Positions 1 to 8,837 of a stretch of DNA of 64,000 bases are shown here, piece by piece. The position numbers were made by a program, and so were the translations under genes. Source of the DNA: Diogma glabrata. Lineage: Eukaryota > Arthropoda > Insecta > Diptera > Cylindrotomidae. The notes beneath the pieces are model-generated. The model was given only the letters and a program-made list of their open reading frames with translations. It made no database searches and was not told the DNA's origin. Position 1 is the stretch's first letter, and each line of letters opens with the position of its first letter. The stretch spans positions 369,174,850 through 369,238,849 of the forward strand of contig OY856186.1 in NCBI GenBank assembly GCA_963693315.1. Direction: 5' to 3'.

Positions 1-1
1 A

Positions 2-52
2 ATTCTGAACCATCCTCATGTTGTGTTGACGGCTGCACATTGTGTCAATTTC
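2..52 (+). CDS. Partial exon of a trypsin-like (S1) serine protease
   Basis: Reading from base 2, the sequence encodes about 17 residues ending in the hallmark VVLTAAHCV, followed by Asn-Phe. TAAHC is the conserved block around the catalytic histidine of chymotrypsin-fold (S1) proteases, and its Cys forms the His-loop disulphide. The reading frame meets a stop at 56-58, directly after GTATAA at 53-58, so a splice donor after base 52 is the likely exon end. The rest of the gene would lie upstream of the window and in later exons not found here. Only the motif is seen. Whether the gene is active, and whether it is a digestive, clip-domain or other S1 protease, cannot be told. Confidence 0.72.
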
Positions 53-221
53 GTATAATAACATCAGATGCTGCTGAGGTTTTTGGAAATTAAACTTTGA
101 AAATTAAGAAATCATACTGGAAGTGAATGAGATCCACCAAACAACAAGTTAATTTAAGGTATTTGTCTAATTTTATATTAGTATTGCATTTACAATTTTT
201 ATGTAGTTCAACTTAGTTTTT

Positions 222-350
222 GATGATAGGCTAATTGAAAAAGAATTAAGAGATTCCCAAATTTTGGTTCGTTTGGGAACAATTTCGTTCCCGGTGGTAT
301 TTAATATAGATATACATTTTTTTTTATTAGTGTTTAAAAGTCCTGAACCC
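222..350 (+). repeat. LTR-like dispersed motif, copy 1
   Basis: The stretch contains GATAGGCTAA, then AAGAGATTCCCAAA and TTTGGGAA (a perfect 8-bp stem, TTCCCAAA/TTTGGGAA), then CGTTCCCG, a T-run and AAAAGTCC. The same order recurs near 10,180, 23,727, 24,855 and 36,080. This is probably the R/U5 end of a family of LTRs. Family assignment is inference. Confidence 0.45.
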
Positions 351-358
351 ACAGTTGC

Positions 359-715
359 GTGGGGCTAACAAAACGTAACATCAAAGATGATAAGATTACG
401 CCGGTCGTTGTCCAGTGTATGGATAATGTTGAACGTCAAAAAATAATAGATGCCTTTAAAACTAAAAAACTGGAAATGGAGAGGTATATTTTAATTACGG
501 ATATTGGTCTTCCTACAAAAACAACTGGTCGGAATAATTTTTCACGGATCATTTGTCATCATGGCAACAGGAACTATTTTTGCTGTCAGAGAAATTGAAG
601 GAGGAAAAAATTTTCAAATATGTATGGGTCCAAAACAAAAATGTTCTGGTAAAAAAAGATGACCAATCGAAAATTATCAGAATAAGGAGTTTATTTCTAA
701 TACTTAAATGGTAGG
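359..715 (+). pseudogene. FP25K-like ORF1 protein of a retroelement, decayed
   Basis: An open frame from 359 encodes residues such as ITPVVVQCMDNVERQKIIDAF, followed after a frameshift near 535 by a segment ending FKYVWVQNKNVLVKKDD. The pattern of a short alpha/beta domain, then 'FKYVWV..N..VLVRK' and an Ile/Arg tail, is that of the baculovirus FP25K-like domain common in insect retroelement ORF1 proteins. In the family this domain belongs to the nucleic-acid-binding first ORF. No reverse transcriptase follows, so this is an isolated relic. Identification rests on motif memory, without an alignment. Confidence 0.45.
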
Positions 716-879
716 TGTTTTTTTCTATCGAGATGTTCATATATCACAAATAAAAAACAAATAATTTAATTAAATATTGATGCTAACGTTTTGAAAAAAT
801 TTTGAAAAGCAAATTCTTTAGAAAAGAAATACATTGTCATTTTCCCTAACTGTTATATGCTTCATGAGCTTCGTGTTCT

Positions 880-945
880 AGGGGGGGCCAAAATTTGTCT
901 AGGGGGGGCCGGGCCCTCTGGGCCCCTACCTAGTTACGCCTATGG
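880..945 (+). mobile_element. G/C-rich transposon-end fragment
   Basis: The stretch has two direct copies of CTAGGGGGGGCC, followed by GGGCCCTCTGGGCCC and CCTAGTTACGCCTATGG. It is strongly G/C-rich against an A/T-rich background. It resembles the 3' end of an inactive repeat, but the family is not recognised. Confidence 0.3.
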
Positions 946-1011
946 ATAGGATTTATAGTTTAGTTGTCCATTATTTAACAAAAAATATTAAAAAAACAAA
1001 AAAAACAGATT

Positions 1012-1140
1012 TTGCGTCCATTAACACCCTTAGAACGCATGTTGTTGTGGGACCTTGGTCTTAAAGGGTTTTTATGTGTTGTTGTGACACATATTGTAAT
1101 GCCTACTACACATCACATTTTATTAAAAAAAAAAAAAAAA
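1012..1140 (+). mobile_element. 3' end of a non-LTR retrotransposon with poly(A) tail
   Basis: About 125 bp ending in TTTTATTAAAAAAAAAAAAA match, on the opposite strand, the 3' end of the non-LTR copy at 43,733-44,397. Shared pieces include GTTGTTGTGGGAC, TATGTGTTGTTGTGACACATATT and ACATTTTATTA before the A-run. It is a severely 5'-truncated copy of that family, keeping only the 3' UTR and tail. A different non-LTR fragment follows directly after the A-run. Confidence 0.7.
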
Positions 1141-1720
1141 ATGCTACAGCTAAAGGGCAAGTACGACAGAGCAAGACCACCAACCATTAAGGTACATGGA
1201 AATACAATCAAAATTGTCAGCTCAACTAGATACCTTGGTGTTAACTTGGATGAGAGGCTGGGGGTATCAAGTCATATTACACGAATATGCGAGAAATCTA
1301 AGTCTCTCTTTCACAGCTTCACAAGGTTATCTCATAAATGATGGGGTCTTGATAGAAATACACTGCATCTTCAGGGAAATATGTTGCTCCGCCTGATCCG
1401 AGGCTACAGATCCATTACTACAACCTCCACTCAGGTGGAGAGAGAAGGCCAAATTATACAACCGTCCTGGCAACACAAACAACAGAGTTGAAAGAAAGCA
1501 AATAAAAAACGGACTGCACCAGGACACCCTCAAATAATGGAAGACACGTTGGGCAGTCTCAGATACGGGATGGCATACGTATCTTTCTATTAGCGATGCA
1601 ACTTTTGCTTAGGCACGAAAAAGGTAGCTCTGACAGGTCCTATGGTTCATTTTATAACTGGAAACGGCAAATTTAGAGAGTACTTGAGTACTGAAACGAT
1701 CCCTCAGGGATCACTGGTCT
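1141..1720 (+). pseudogene. Non-LTR retrotransposon RT C-terminus (R1/LOA-like), fragment
   Basis: The frame starting at 1141 encodes TIKVHGNTIKIVSSTRYLGV followed by NLDERLGVSSHIT, the strand pattern after the catalytic core of non-LTR reverse transcriptases ('YLGV.LD..L....H'). Frame-shifted pieces continue with LHQDTL.W..RWAVSDTGWHTY and then VHFITGNGKFREYL, matching the usual R1-type C-terminal 'W...W..S..GRWTY' and 'LTGHG.FR.YL' segments. Several stops and frameshifts make it dead. The catalytic YADD part is absent, so this is a 5'-truncated copy. Clade placement is approximate. Confidence 0.6.
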
Positions 1721-1859
1721 GATTAGAACTTGACACGGGGATTTGCAAACCCGAATAACCTGAGCTAACTGGTTGATCCAACCGGACCAGCACACTGGTA
1801 AATAGGTGGCGTAGGCGTAAGCCAAAAGTGTGACCCGATCGGCTTTCTCAGGTACTATG

Positions 1860-2078
1860 TGTAATGTATGTAAACTTAGCCTTACTAAAATAAACTATAA
1901 TAAGTGTAGCTTACTACATAACAATATGTCACTTGTAATAAAATAAGAGTTGTTGCATAAGGCTATATTTTTAAATTTATATTCGGAAATAAATAAACAC
2001 AATTTAAGTGAATGTTTTATTATATATATATATCACCTCATAGAATTATCAATACATAACAATTGGCGACGCGGGAGC
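1860..2078 (+). repeat. Degenerate LTR end with primer-binding-like site
   Basis: An A/T-rich tract with polyadenylation-like AATAAATAAA ends in AATACATAACA at 2061. TGGCGACGCGGGAGC follows at 2064-2078, a primer-binding-site-like sequence whose complement ends in CCA. The same LTR end, AATACATAACA, occurs at 17,539-17,549. No complete element can be delimited. Confidence 0.4.
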
Positions 2079-2512
2079 TCGAGCAGGTAAGACTGCCTAA
2101 TGAGCTCCCTACCAGATGGGATCTGGTGCTGGCATACGCTAGATTGCTTCCTATGCTGAGCTTGAAGTTGCGTTCATATCAATAACATCTAAGCTAATTT
2201 TTCTTGAATGCCAGACTCATTTCCTTCATTACATTCATACTATTCTGATGATGGCCTAAAAAGGCTAAACTCTGTCTGTTGCTTAAAAACTCCTTCAACA
2301 TTTCGGGGAAATGCCCAAAACTGATACTCGAATAATGGGATATTGGTATGTGGTGAACAAACCCAATAAATAATATAAAAGCTTCACATCGAAAACAAAT
2401 AAAAATGAAATATTTGTACGTGAAAAAATATAATCAGAAAAAACGGTAAAACGAAATGCTACGGTATGATTAGTGGAAAATAAATAAATATTCGTTCTGT
2501 CAAACGTCTTTC

Positions 2513-2697
2513 GTTGTAAATATTCGAGCAGGTCGAACTACAAGAACCGCCTCTCGCTTTCTTAATACTCTAGCATGCTAAAGCTCTCATCCTTTTTTTT
2601 TATAGGGAGGAGTGTTGTGGCGAAGAAACGCAATAATATAACCAACTTTGTATCGATTAACACTTAAAAATTAAAAAATGCGTACGTGACTATATAT
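2513..2697 (+). repeat. Old LTR element interrupted by the Gypsy insertion
   Basis: The segment includes GAGCAGGTCGAACTAC, CTTTCTTAATACT, a purine tract GGGAGGAG and the LTR-like start TGTTGTGGCG at 2613. The same order occurs at 17,176-17,400. Its continuation reappears after the Gypsy element at 8073, which shows that the Gypsy element inserted into this older repeat. Confidence 0.6.
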
Positions 2698-3323
2698 TGT
2701 AATAAACTTCGTCCAGAATGGGTTAATTTAATTTAATCATAAATAACCAATACGTTCCGCCTAAATGTTTTCTACATTCTATGGCAAAATCAAAAGTTAA
2801 CTCCCTTCAACAAATACATTTTGCATAAATTAAATTTGAGTTCGCTAATACAAATGCAAGTATGAATGAAAACAGGTGTGGCCTATTCAAGATGTACGGA
2901 CTACGTAGTATTGATTTCTAGTGGATTATAGAAGTTTCGATTTATTTATGTTTCGATATAAATAAGCGAACAAAAATATCAGATAGTCAGTTTTAATTTT
3001 GCAATTAAAAGTGTTTTACAAATATTCACAAGTATAAGGAATAATCGGTGGTACTTGAGCCTGGGTACTAATAGTGAAAGAATCTGAACTTAGTGGAATA
3101 GTAAATACAGATTTTACGATTCCGAATATTATTGATTCAAATTGTGGAAAAGCGGTGAAATTTATTGTACATAAATTGGAGACCCTGGAATTTATTGTAA
3201 GGAAAAACGGAACCTGCTGTAATTTGTTGATAAATAAAGTTTGAGATTCTGTTAACCAAAGATCTGTCTTTTTACTGTCGTATTTGCTCAATAATCGAAA
3301 AGAACCAACGAAGAGTCGTTACA
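2698..3323 (+). repeat. 5' LTR of the Gypsy element
   Basis: It begins TGTAATAAACTTCG and ends TCGTTACA. It matches 7456-8072 almost base for base. The main difference is extra sequence around 2950 (GTTTCGATATAAATAAGCG here, TTTTCAAGCG in the 3' copy). Confidence 0.9.
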
Positions 3324-3324
3324 G

Positions 3325-3342
3325 TGGTGTCAGAAGTGGGAT
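3325..3342 (+). promoter_or_regulatory. Primer-binding site, tRNA-Leu type
   Basis: TGGTGTCAGAAGTGGGAT lies one base after the 5' LTR. Its complement, ATCCCACTTCTGACACCA, matches the 3' end of an insect tRNA-Leu plus CCA, as recalled from Drosophila tRNA-Leu(CAA). It would prime minus-strand DNA synthesis. Confidence 0.8.
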
Positions 3343-3352
3343 TATTGAAACA

Positions 3353-3841
3353 ATGGTCAAGACAGTAAATATTAGTGATCTCAGCCAGACCCAGCTGAAG
3401 GATGAGTTGAAGAAAAGGAATGCTCCAATCCATGGAACGAAGGCAGAACTTGCATTCCGGCTGCGTAAAGTTTTAGAAGAAGCAGGCCAAAACACAGAGG
3501 TCATAGAAGTAGAGCCAGAGGAAGTTACGGTCCAGAATGCCCCAGCAATTGATCCGATGATGGTATTGATGAAAGAAATGATGGCACAGCAGCAACAACA
3601 ATTTGCTGATATGATGACCAAACAAGGAAACAACCAACAACAACTTGCTGATCTGATGGCCCGACAAGAGAAACTGGCAGCAGAACAAAAAGCCCGACAA
3701 GAGAAACTGGCAGCGGAACAAAAATTAGATCAACAACAACTACGTGAAGTAATGTTAGGAAATAAAAATCCCCGTTATCCCTATTACGTGTTACCCTATG
3801 GTAACAACCGTTCTCACACCATCGTCACTTGCATTTCTTAA
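3353..3841 (+). pseudogene. Gag N-terminus with SAP domain, truncated
   Basis: The ATG at 3353, just after the primer site, opens a frame starting MVKTVNISDLSQTQLKDELK. Residues ~5-40 (LSQTQLKDELKKRNAPIHG then KAELAFRLR) are a clear SAP motif, a two-helix DNA-binding fold. A Gln-rich coiled-coil region follows (residues ~65-130) with the unit ARQEKLAAEQK in direct repeat. The frame then runs into unrelated sequence near 3765 and stops at 3839-3841, so the Gag is cut by an insertion. Its continuation resumes near 4,990-5,000. A SAP domain in Gag could bind DNA or chromatin. That role is inferred. Confidence 0.8.
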
Positions 3842-4945
3842 ATCCAGTCCAACACCTTCGTGGTCTTATTTCTTTTATTGTTTCAAAATTTTTCCCATGA
3901 TATATGAAGTTTTCATGGACAATTACCTCAACGGTGATATTTGAATAAAATAACCTTCGTTGTTCCTATTCCAGTCTGCAAGTGACGGAAATGGTTTTCT
4001 ATTTCTATGTAAAATTATAAAATTTGTATAAATTTTTTTTTCCCATCAAAAATTGCAAGTATTGCCATTTTTTTTTTATTTTTTTCTTAAAACTCAGAAA
4101 ATCGAAAAAATTAGAGAAGTCAGTCGGTGGTAAACTAGTGAATAGTTGATGTAATTCTAATAATAGTTGAGATAATTTAAATAATAATTAAAATCCAAAT
4201 AGTAATAGTGACCATTTGGACTTAAAATAGTTACATTTTAAGATTATTGAGAAATCTATATAAATTTTGTGTTTTTGTTTTTTGTGATTAACAAAAGATA
4301 AATCAATGAAAAATAACGTGAATTAAAATTAATTGTGTTTCTTTTGGTTATTTAAGTAGAAAAAAAAAATCAAATATTACATATTAAGAAACCAAAATGA
4401 CATGTTTTTAAGTAAATATAAATTACATATTAAGAAACCAAAAGTACAGGTTCTTAAGTAATTATTAAGTACCTATTAAGAAACCAAAAGTACATGTACA
4501 TATATGTTTGTTTTAAGAAAAGTGAAGCAACCAAATATGTTTGTTTGTGGATATTTAAATGACTAAATCCAAGATTATATATATATAAGAAACCGAAACA
4601 ATTGGTGTTTTTGTGATGGTTAGAAATATTTAAAACATATAATTTAAATGATATCAGTATGAAATAAAAGAAAATTAAATAAAAACAAAATTTAGTGGAA
4701 GCCTCGTGTCTTTATATTATTTTTACCTGGGAACACCACAGAAGACAACGCCGATAGAACCAGCAGCTGCATTAGGCTAAGAGTAAGTAATCATGTTTTG
4801 TACTTCTTATAGTCAAATTTTTTCTCAATATATAAAACTAAATCTATAAAATGAATAATAACCTTAAGAACATGTCGTAATAAACTACTAATAGTGAGGG
4901 TGTGTGGGTGTGAATTGAGTTAGCGAGGGCCGGGCAGTTCCAAAG
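3765..4945. mobile_element. Insertion-like block interrupting gag, unclassified
   Basis: About 1.1 kb of A/T-rich sequence separates the two halves of gag. It starts near the palindrome GTTACCCTATGGTAAC and contains a 46-bp minisatellite. Its right part holds TTTACCTGGGAACACCACAG followed by GCTAAGAGTAAGTAATC, which looks like a leader with a splice donor. No coding motif or target duplication was found, and the boundaries are approximate. It could be an insertion or a replaced segment. Confidence 0.5.
4379..4506. repeat. 46-bp minisatellite, about 2.8 copies
   Basis: Units start at 4379, 4425 and 4471 with ACATATTAAGAAACCAAAA (the third is ACCTATTAAG). The second unit contains TTAAGAAACC and GGTTCTTAA, which can pair into a hairpin. 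Confidence 0.75.
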
Positions 4946-5380
4946 ATGACTAGGGTCTTCAACCCTCTACCGGCACCTTTTCTTATAAGTTTCAAAGTAA
5001 TAGCTCCCGCTATCCCAGCTATTACAGTAATCGAGTCACGTATATCCAAAGCGGAGGTTAAAATAAACAACATGGAAAGGGAGCTGCGGACAGTTACCGA
5101 AGAACAAGAGAAATTACGCAAACTTTCGAGTGAATTCCGCCAAGAAATAGCACAAGTTAAGTCAGGTAACATGATCAATCCATCAACTACTTCAGCCCCA
5201 GCTAGAGTGAAAACACCCGCATTTGATGGATTTACATCGTATCAGATATTTAAGATGCAATTTGAGATAGCAACAACTGGGGTTGATCACCAGCAAAAAG
5301 CAAATGCGCTTATATTGGCATTGAAGGGACCTGCTGCTGAAATCTTGCAGACACTATCAGCGACAGAGCGTGATTACTGA
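4946..5380 (+). pseudogene. Gag middle part of the Gypsy element
   Basis: The frame carries a coiled-coil stretch (residues ~27-70, NNMERELRTVTEEQEKLRKL) and then TPAFDGFTSYQIFKMQFE, the start of the Ty3/Gypsy Gag capsid-like domain ('P.F.G...W..F..QFE'), ending LQTLSATERDY. A TGA at 5378-5380 interrupts the frame, which continues uninterrupted in the same phase from 5381. The stop therefore looks like a point mutation inside Gag rather than its natural end. Confidence 0.8.
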
Positions 5381-5386
5381 AAGCTA

Positions 5387-7444
5387 ATGGAGGCCTTAGA
5401 AGTAAGATATGGGGAAAGTCATATGCAAGCTCTCCATCGCATGCAGCTCAAGACACGAAAACAGGGAGTCAGTGAAACTTTGCAAGAATTAGAGGCTGAC
5501 ATTGTCAGACTGGTTAATCTGTCATACCCGAACTATAACGCTGAACATCGAGATGAGCTGGCAGCTGATACATTTATCAATGCTCTTCGAGATATACAAA
5601 TGAGAAATCAGCTGTATCTAAGCGGGAAGAAATTACCTGCGGAAGTCTTAGCATTAGCCCTTCAAATAGAAGCTGGAAAAAGAGCATATGGCTCAGATAG
5701 AGTACGTCAGATGGAAGTTGCTGAAGAACCTCTAAAAGCAGCGCTTGAGGAAGTGATCATGCGTGTCAGAAGTCTGGAAGATAAGCCTGAACGAAATCAA
5801 CGAAGAAGATCTAGCAGAGTAAGATGTTGGAATTGTGGGCAGTTAGGGCACATCAGACAAGAATGCAAAACACGAGTAGCAGCAAGAGAAGGAGTAGTTC
5901 CAGGCCGGTTGATGAACCATGCAAACAAGCAAGTGGATGTCAAAAAGGAAGGAGATTGCCGCGTTGAACACCGGAAGAGAAGGATACGTGGTAACGCTGA
6001 AGATCTTTCAAGAAGACCCTGTGTTGAGGAGCGCAAGTCATATAGCAGAACTGAGGGAAATAAGGCAATGAAAGTGAACCAAATCAAGTTCCGAACTCCT
6101 GAAGATTGGTGTAACGAGGCAATTAAAAGAGAGCAGCTAGAAGATCCAGCTATGGTTCCAATATTGAAATGGAAAACTGAGGGAAGGCGACCGGAGTGGA
6201 AAGAGGTCGCACCTTTAAGTACGGAGGTGAAATGCTACTGGGCGCAATGGGACTCACTATTTATTGACAACGGGATGCTAAAAAGAAAATGGGAGTCCGC
6301 TGATGGAAAGAAAATGTTGGAGCAACTGGTGTTGCCATCAAGTCGAGTAGAAGAGGTACTGGGAAAGCTGCATGGAAGTATTTCTGGAGGACACCTGGGA
6401 GTCAATAAAACCCTGGCTAAAGTAAGGGAGAGGTTTTATTGGGTAAGGTATCGAACCGACGTAGAGCAATGGTGTCGGCGATGTGATACTTGTGCGACGA
6501 GCAAAGGACCAAAGACTAGAACTCAGGGAGAGATGCAACAGTACAATGTGGGCGCCCTAATGGAGAGAATTGCTATAAACATCGCGGGGCCATTTCCGGA
6601 AACTACAAAAGGTAACAAATACATCATGGTGGTCATTGATTACTTTACAAAATGGCCGGAAGCTTATGCAATACCGAACCAGGAAGCAGTTACGGTCGCT
6701 GAAACATTAGTCAATGAATGGATTTGCAGATATGGGACACCGCTCGAGTTGCATACCGACCAAGGAAGGAATTTCGAATCTCAACTGATGGAAGAGCTGT
6801 GCAGAATACTCGGCATTAGAAAAACACGAACTACACCTATGAACCCACAATCGGATGGCATGGTAGAACGACTCAACCGAACCATGGAAGAACATCTGTC
6901 GAAGGTAGTGGAAACCAACCAAAGAAATTGGGACAAGGATCTTCCGTTATTCTTGATGGCCTATCGTAGCGCAGTGCACGATACGACAAGTGAAACGCCG
7001 GCGAATATTATGTTCGGAAGAGAACTACATCTTCCTAGTGACATCGAGTTTGGCATCCCTGGAGGTCTGGTATCCACGAAAACAGATTATGTGGGACAAC
7101 TAAGGGAGAAGATGAATAAAATCCATCAGCAGGTTCGAGACCACATTAAGATTGCCAGTGACAAAATGAAAACCAGGTACGACATAAATGCAAATAGTGG
7201 CGGTTTTCAAGAAGGAGAATTGGTATGGCTATACAACCCCAGAAGAACTAAGGGAAGATCACCCAAGCTGCAGCCAGATTGGGAAGGCCCATATAAAATA
7301 ATCAAACGAATTAATGATGTTATCTACCGCATCCAAAAGGGACCCCGTACCAAGATGAAAGTGATACATCTGCAAAGGTTGGCACCGTACCAAGGTAACA
7401 GCACCAATGCGATAGCTGATATTGTTCGGGACGAACAAAACTAA
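5387..7444 (+). pseudogene. Gag C-terminus fused in frame to Gypsy integrase
   Basis: This 685-codon frame is two proteins joined by deletion. Residues ~1-145 finish the capsid-like domain (LEVRYGESHMQALHRMQLK). A CCHC zinc knuckle follows, CWNCGQLGHIRQEC at ~5825-5866. Then, instead of protease and reverse transcriptase, come the tail of the RT-RNase H connection (NAEDLSRRPC, ~5993) and a complete Gypsy integrase: the HHCC finger (LHGSISGGHLG, then CRRCDTC), the DDE core, and a C-terminal GPY/F-like module (WEGPYKIIKRI). In the core, the position expected to be the first catalytic Asp is Asn (codon 398, AAC at 6578-6580). Asp458 and Glu494 keep exact D-35-E spacing. The frame ends at the polypurine tract. 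Confidence 0.88.
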
Positions 7445-7455
7445 ATGGAGGGCAG
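7443..7455 (+). promoter_or_regulatory. Polypurine tract of the Gypsy element
   Basis: AAATGGAGGGCAG abuts the 3' LTR start (TGTAATAAG). This is the expected place for plus-strand primer formation. It overlaps the stop codon of the integrase frame. Confidence 0.75.
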
Positions 7456-8072
7456 TGTAATAAGCTTCGTCCAGAATGGGTTAATTTAATTTAATCATAA
7501 ATAACCAATACGTTCCGCCTAAATGTTTTCTACATTCTATGGAAAAATCAAAAGTTAACTCCCTTCAACAAATACATTTTGCATGAATTAAATTGGAGTT
7601 CGCTAATACAAATGCAAGTATGAATGAAAACAGGTGTGGCCTATTCAAGATGTACGGACTACGTAGTATTGATTTCTAGTGGATTATAGAAGTTTCGATT
7701 TATTTATTTTTCAAGCGAACAAAAATATCAGATAGTCAGTTTTAATTTTGCAATTAAAAGTGTTTTACAAATATTCGCAAGTATAAGGAATAATCGGTGG
7801 TACTTGAGCCTGGGTACTAATAGTGAAAGAATCTGAACTTAGTGGAATAGTAAATACAGATTTTACGATTCCGAATATTATTGATTCAAATTGTGGAAAA
7901 GCGGTGAAGTTTATTGTACATAAATTGGAGACCTTGGAATTTATTGTAAGGAAAAACGGAACCGGCTGTAATTTGTTGACAAATAAAGTTTGAGATTCTG
8001 TTAACCAAAGATCTGTCTTTTTACTGTCGTATTTGCTCAATAATCGAAAAGAACCAACGAAGAGTCGTTACA
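7456..8072 (+). repeat. 3' LTR of the Gypsy element
   Basis: It matches 2698-3323 and ends TCGTTACA, followed by the ATAT target duplication at 8073-8076. The long minus-strand frame inside both LTRs is non-coding by context. Confidence 0.9.
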
Positions 8073-8400
8073 ATATAATAAAAAGGAACAGTAAAATTCT
8101 GGAAGGAACTTCAAGGCTCTGAACGTTCTAGAAACGGATCTGAAGATTTGTAAATATATGCACAATGTTTGATAAGGCGGTGGCAGCGTGTAAACAACGC
8201 AATGATCAATTGAAAAGCTGTGTTAACAATACAAAGCTCCAACGAATCGAAAATATCGTAGAAAAGTTGGAGGTACTTATACTCGGAGGCAAGACACTCA
8301 TTTCGGCATTTCGGATATTATGACCGATATTAAGGAATTTGAGGTGGAAGGATCTTTGAAAGATTCGATGCCAAATTTCTCCACAATAATAAACCAACAC
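8073..8400 (+). pseudogene. Gag-start relic of the older LTR element
   Basis: This continues the repeat broken at 2697. ATAATAAAAAGGAACAGTAAAA corresponds to the uninterrupted sequence near 17,389. A segment shared with 17,925-17,975 follows (GAACGTTCT, AAACGGATCTGAAGA, GTTTGATAAGGCG). From 8165 a short frame reads MFDKAVAACKQRNDQLKSC and NTKLQRIENIVEKLEVLI, a coiled-coil, Gag-like start. Stops and shifts follow. No later Gag or Pol domain of this element is seen. Confidence 0.45.
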
Positions 8401-8837
8401 ACTTCTATTCACGTTATGGGTTTCGTTGCATGATATTTTTGTTGTCAATGTTGATTGTTGGTAGTCCTTTAATCTTGATTGATCAATTCTAGGTCTCGGG
8501 AATCTCTTTAGAAGATACTTAAGCCGATAGATTAAGTCGCAAATGATTGAATTCTCAGATTTAGATTTGCCTCCAATGCCTACTGATTTGAGTAAGAATT
8601 TTGATTACGTCGTACTGTGTCAAAAACTCAAGTAACAAATTTGGTTCTCTTCCTCTGCAAGCATTCTATGTTCTCTTACGTAACAAATAGAAGTCAGTGC
8701 GTTTCTTTTGTATAAAATCAAATAATAAAATTTTATCTTGTAAGTCAGCTTCTATTTTAAAAACATCAAATTTTATGTGAGACAAGATCTCAAAAAGGAA
8801 AGAGAAAAATATATAACGCAGTTGATATCTTTTATTA
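8401..8837. other. No gene seen
   Basis: A/T-rich sequence without a supported coding frame. Around 8490-8530 there is a possible reverse copy of the GAGATTCCC-type LTR motif, too diverged to call. Confidence 0.5.

Larger units (their letters stand above)
2698..8072 (+). mobile_element. Gypsy-type LTR retrotransposon, internally deleted
   Basis: The element has matching LTRs (2698-3323 and 7456-8072, TGTAATAA...TTACA), a 4-bp target duplication ATAT (2694-2697 and 8073-8076), a tRNA-Leu-type primer site, a SAP-domain Gag, a zinc knuckle and a Gypsy integrase with GPY/F-like tail. Protease, reverse transcriptase and nearly all RNase H are absent. A foreign-looking block of about 1.1 kb interrupts gag. 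The LTRs differ at only a handful of sites plus one small indel, so the insertion is relatively young although the element is not autonomous. ATAT is the kind of target used by the 17.6/297 group of insect Gypsy elements. Confidence 0.9.

Noticed and set aside
3016..3291. 91-codon minus-strand frame repeated at 7765-8040
   Set aside because: It lies wholly inside both copies of the Gypsy LTR, so its conservation reflects LTR identity rather than coding.
4300..4520. Possible CRISPR-like array
   Set aside because: The repeated units are contiguous 46-bp minisatellite copies without unique spacers, and the window is eukaryotic.
5797..6922. Minus-strand frames opposite the Gag-integrase fusion
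   Set aside because: They are antisense shadows of a clearly coding plus-strand frame with recognised domains.
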